From Baffinella frigidus (lineage: Eukaryota; Cryptophyceae; Cryptomonadales; Baffinellaceae): a DNA stretch of 11,225 nt. A program made the position numbers and the translations under genes. The notes under the pieces were generated by a model that worked only from the letters and a program-made list of their open reading frames with translations, ran no database searches and had not been told where the DNA came from. Shown here piece after piece: positions 10,666 to 11,225 of this stretch. Within the stretch, counting starts at the first letter, position 1. Every line of letters starts with the position of its first letter. The stretch lies in assembly GCA_026770585.1 (NCBI GenBank), contig MU646419.1, positions 341,526 through 352,750 on the forward strand. The letters run 5' to 3'.

Positions 10666-10729
10666 CTTAAGTTGAGTGATCCAATAATCCATGAGCCTTA
10701 TTCCACACCCGCCTCAGCATTCTCAATCT

Positions 10730-10883
10730 CAATCTCAGCCGCACGAGTAGTTATGATAAACACTCACCGGCTACGAAATTTACTACACATATGCTTTAAT
10801 ATTTACTAGTATGACCCATGTGTGTGGTAAATTTCGTTGTCGTGGCCTATTGATCATAAACACTCGCCGCGATTAAACCTTGC
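10730..10883. mobile_element. Hairpin element A3, insertion in a segmental duplicate
   Basis: Inner core ACGAAATTTACTACACAT (10773-10790) and its complement (10818-10838), as in A1 and A2. About 154 bp absent from the downstream duplicate, which reads CATTCTCAATCT then CTGCGCAGG with only three bases between. Imperfect direct repeats ATGATAAACACTCACCG (10753-10769) and ATCATAAACACTCGCCG (10853-10869) flank the core. Confidence 0.65.
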
Positions 10884-10891
10884 CTGCGCAG

Positions 10892-10954
10892 GAGCACCCT
10901 GCGGTCGACATGGGTGATGACCCCTTGCAAGGCACGCACATCGGTCCTGAGGGC
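10892..10954 (+). pseudogene. Truncated copy of the 11046-11133 exon, 5' part with acceptor
   Basis: CTGCGCAG|G then EHPAVDMGDDPLQGTHIG followed shortly by a stop. It precedes the intact copy and keeps the acceptor side, the same polarity as the NST fragments. Confidence 0.5.
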
Positions 10955-11045
10955 CATCCCTAGGGACCTACGGTCTTAAGTTGAGTGATCCAGTCCATGA
11001 GCCTTATTCCAGACCGCCTAGGCATTCTCAATCTTCACTGCGCAG

Positions 11046-11133
11046 GAACAACCTGCGGTCGACATGGGGGATGACCCGTTGCAAGGCACGCACATCGGCC
11101 CTGAGGGACAACATCGCGCTTCTCTGGCCACAG
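11046..11133 (+). CDS. Probable internal exon of an unknown gene
   Basis: Acceptor TTCACTGCGCAG|G and donor GCCACAG|GTCCCG bound 88 open bases reading EQPAVDMGDDPLQGTHIG then PEGQHRASLAT. The upstream duplicate (10892-10954) differs at five sites, all third positions in this frame, four of them synonymous, which supports coding in this frame. No family recognised. The minus strand is also open (ADVRALQRVIPHVDRR) with a (CT)n tract before a possible acceptor, so the strand is not certain. Confidence 0.45.
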
Positions 11134-11138
11134 GTCCC

Positions 11139-11157
11139 GAGAGAGAGAGAGAGAGAG

Positions 11158-11204
<47 letters not shown>

Positions 11205-11225
11205 GCGAGGGAGAGAGAGAGAGAG
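11139..11225. repeat. (GA)n microsatellite at the window end
   Basis: Interrupted GA repeat running off the right edge. It would be a polypyrimidine tract for a minus-strand transcript. Confidence 0.95.

Larger units (their letters stand above)
10666..10954. repeat. Segmental duplicate, copy 1 (element-interrupted)
   Basis: CTTAAGTTGAGTGATCC, CCATGAGCCTTATTCCA, GCATTCTCAATCT, then after element A3 TGCGCAGGAGCACCCTGCGG onward. Matches 10976-11110 closely. The first 28 bases also match 4725-4752 in inverted orientation. Confidence 0.85.

Overview
Eukaryotic nuclear DNA. Coding sequence is split by GT-AG introns (one probably GC-AG). The introns are packed with degenerate (TTTAGGG)n-type telomere-like heptamers and small non-autonomous hairpin elements. 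TTTAGGG repeats occur in plants, many algae and some alveolates. The marked AG|G preference at acceptors and the probable GC donor would suit an alga or protist such as a dinoflagellate or chromerid relative, but the lineage cannot be fixed from this window.

Positions 1-7387, minus strand: one nucleotide-sugar-transporter-like gene (NST, drug/metabolite transporter superfamily). I assembled it by hand from nine small exons (7301-7387, 6815-6933, 5985-6063, 4907-4972, 4015-4095, 3418-3521, 2466-2574, 1697-1778, 43-167). All junction phases agree and give 284 residues with about eight membrane segments. The C-terminal exon(s) lie beyond the left edge. Introns are 0.37-1.5 kb and make up about 90% of the gene.

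The most unusual feature is inside those introns. They hold 18 truncated copies of the neighbouring exons, and the copies obey one rule. A copy transcriptionally upstream of the intact exon keeps the 5' part with its acceptor. A copy downstream keeps the 3' part with its donor. This fits repeated tandem duplication across exon-intron boundaries, with junctions later filled by telomere-like heptamers.

Positions 7388-8230 are the presumed 5' flank, with a possible divergent plus-strand first exon (7961 onward). Positions 8205-8396 are a CCATAAA heptamer minisatellite, and 8411-8518 is an ambiguous short open stretch. Positions 8650-10510 are repeat territory: TA-flanked hairpin elements, a nested cruciform, a CCCTAAA array inserted into a repeat unit whose empty version is also present, and 31-bp and roughly 200-bp repeats. 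Positions 10660-11133 hold a segmental duplication carrying another probable exon with a truncated upstream copy, the same polarity as in the transporter gene. The window ends in a (GA)n microsatellite.
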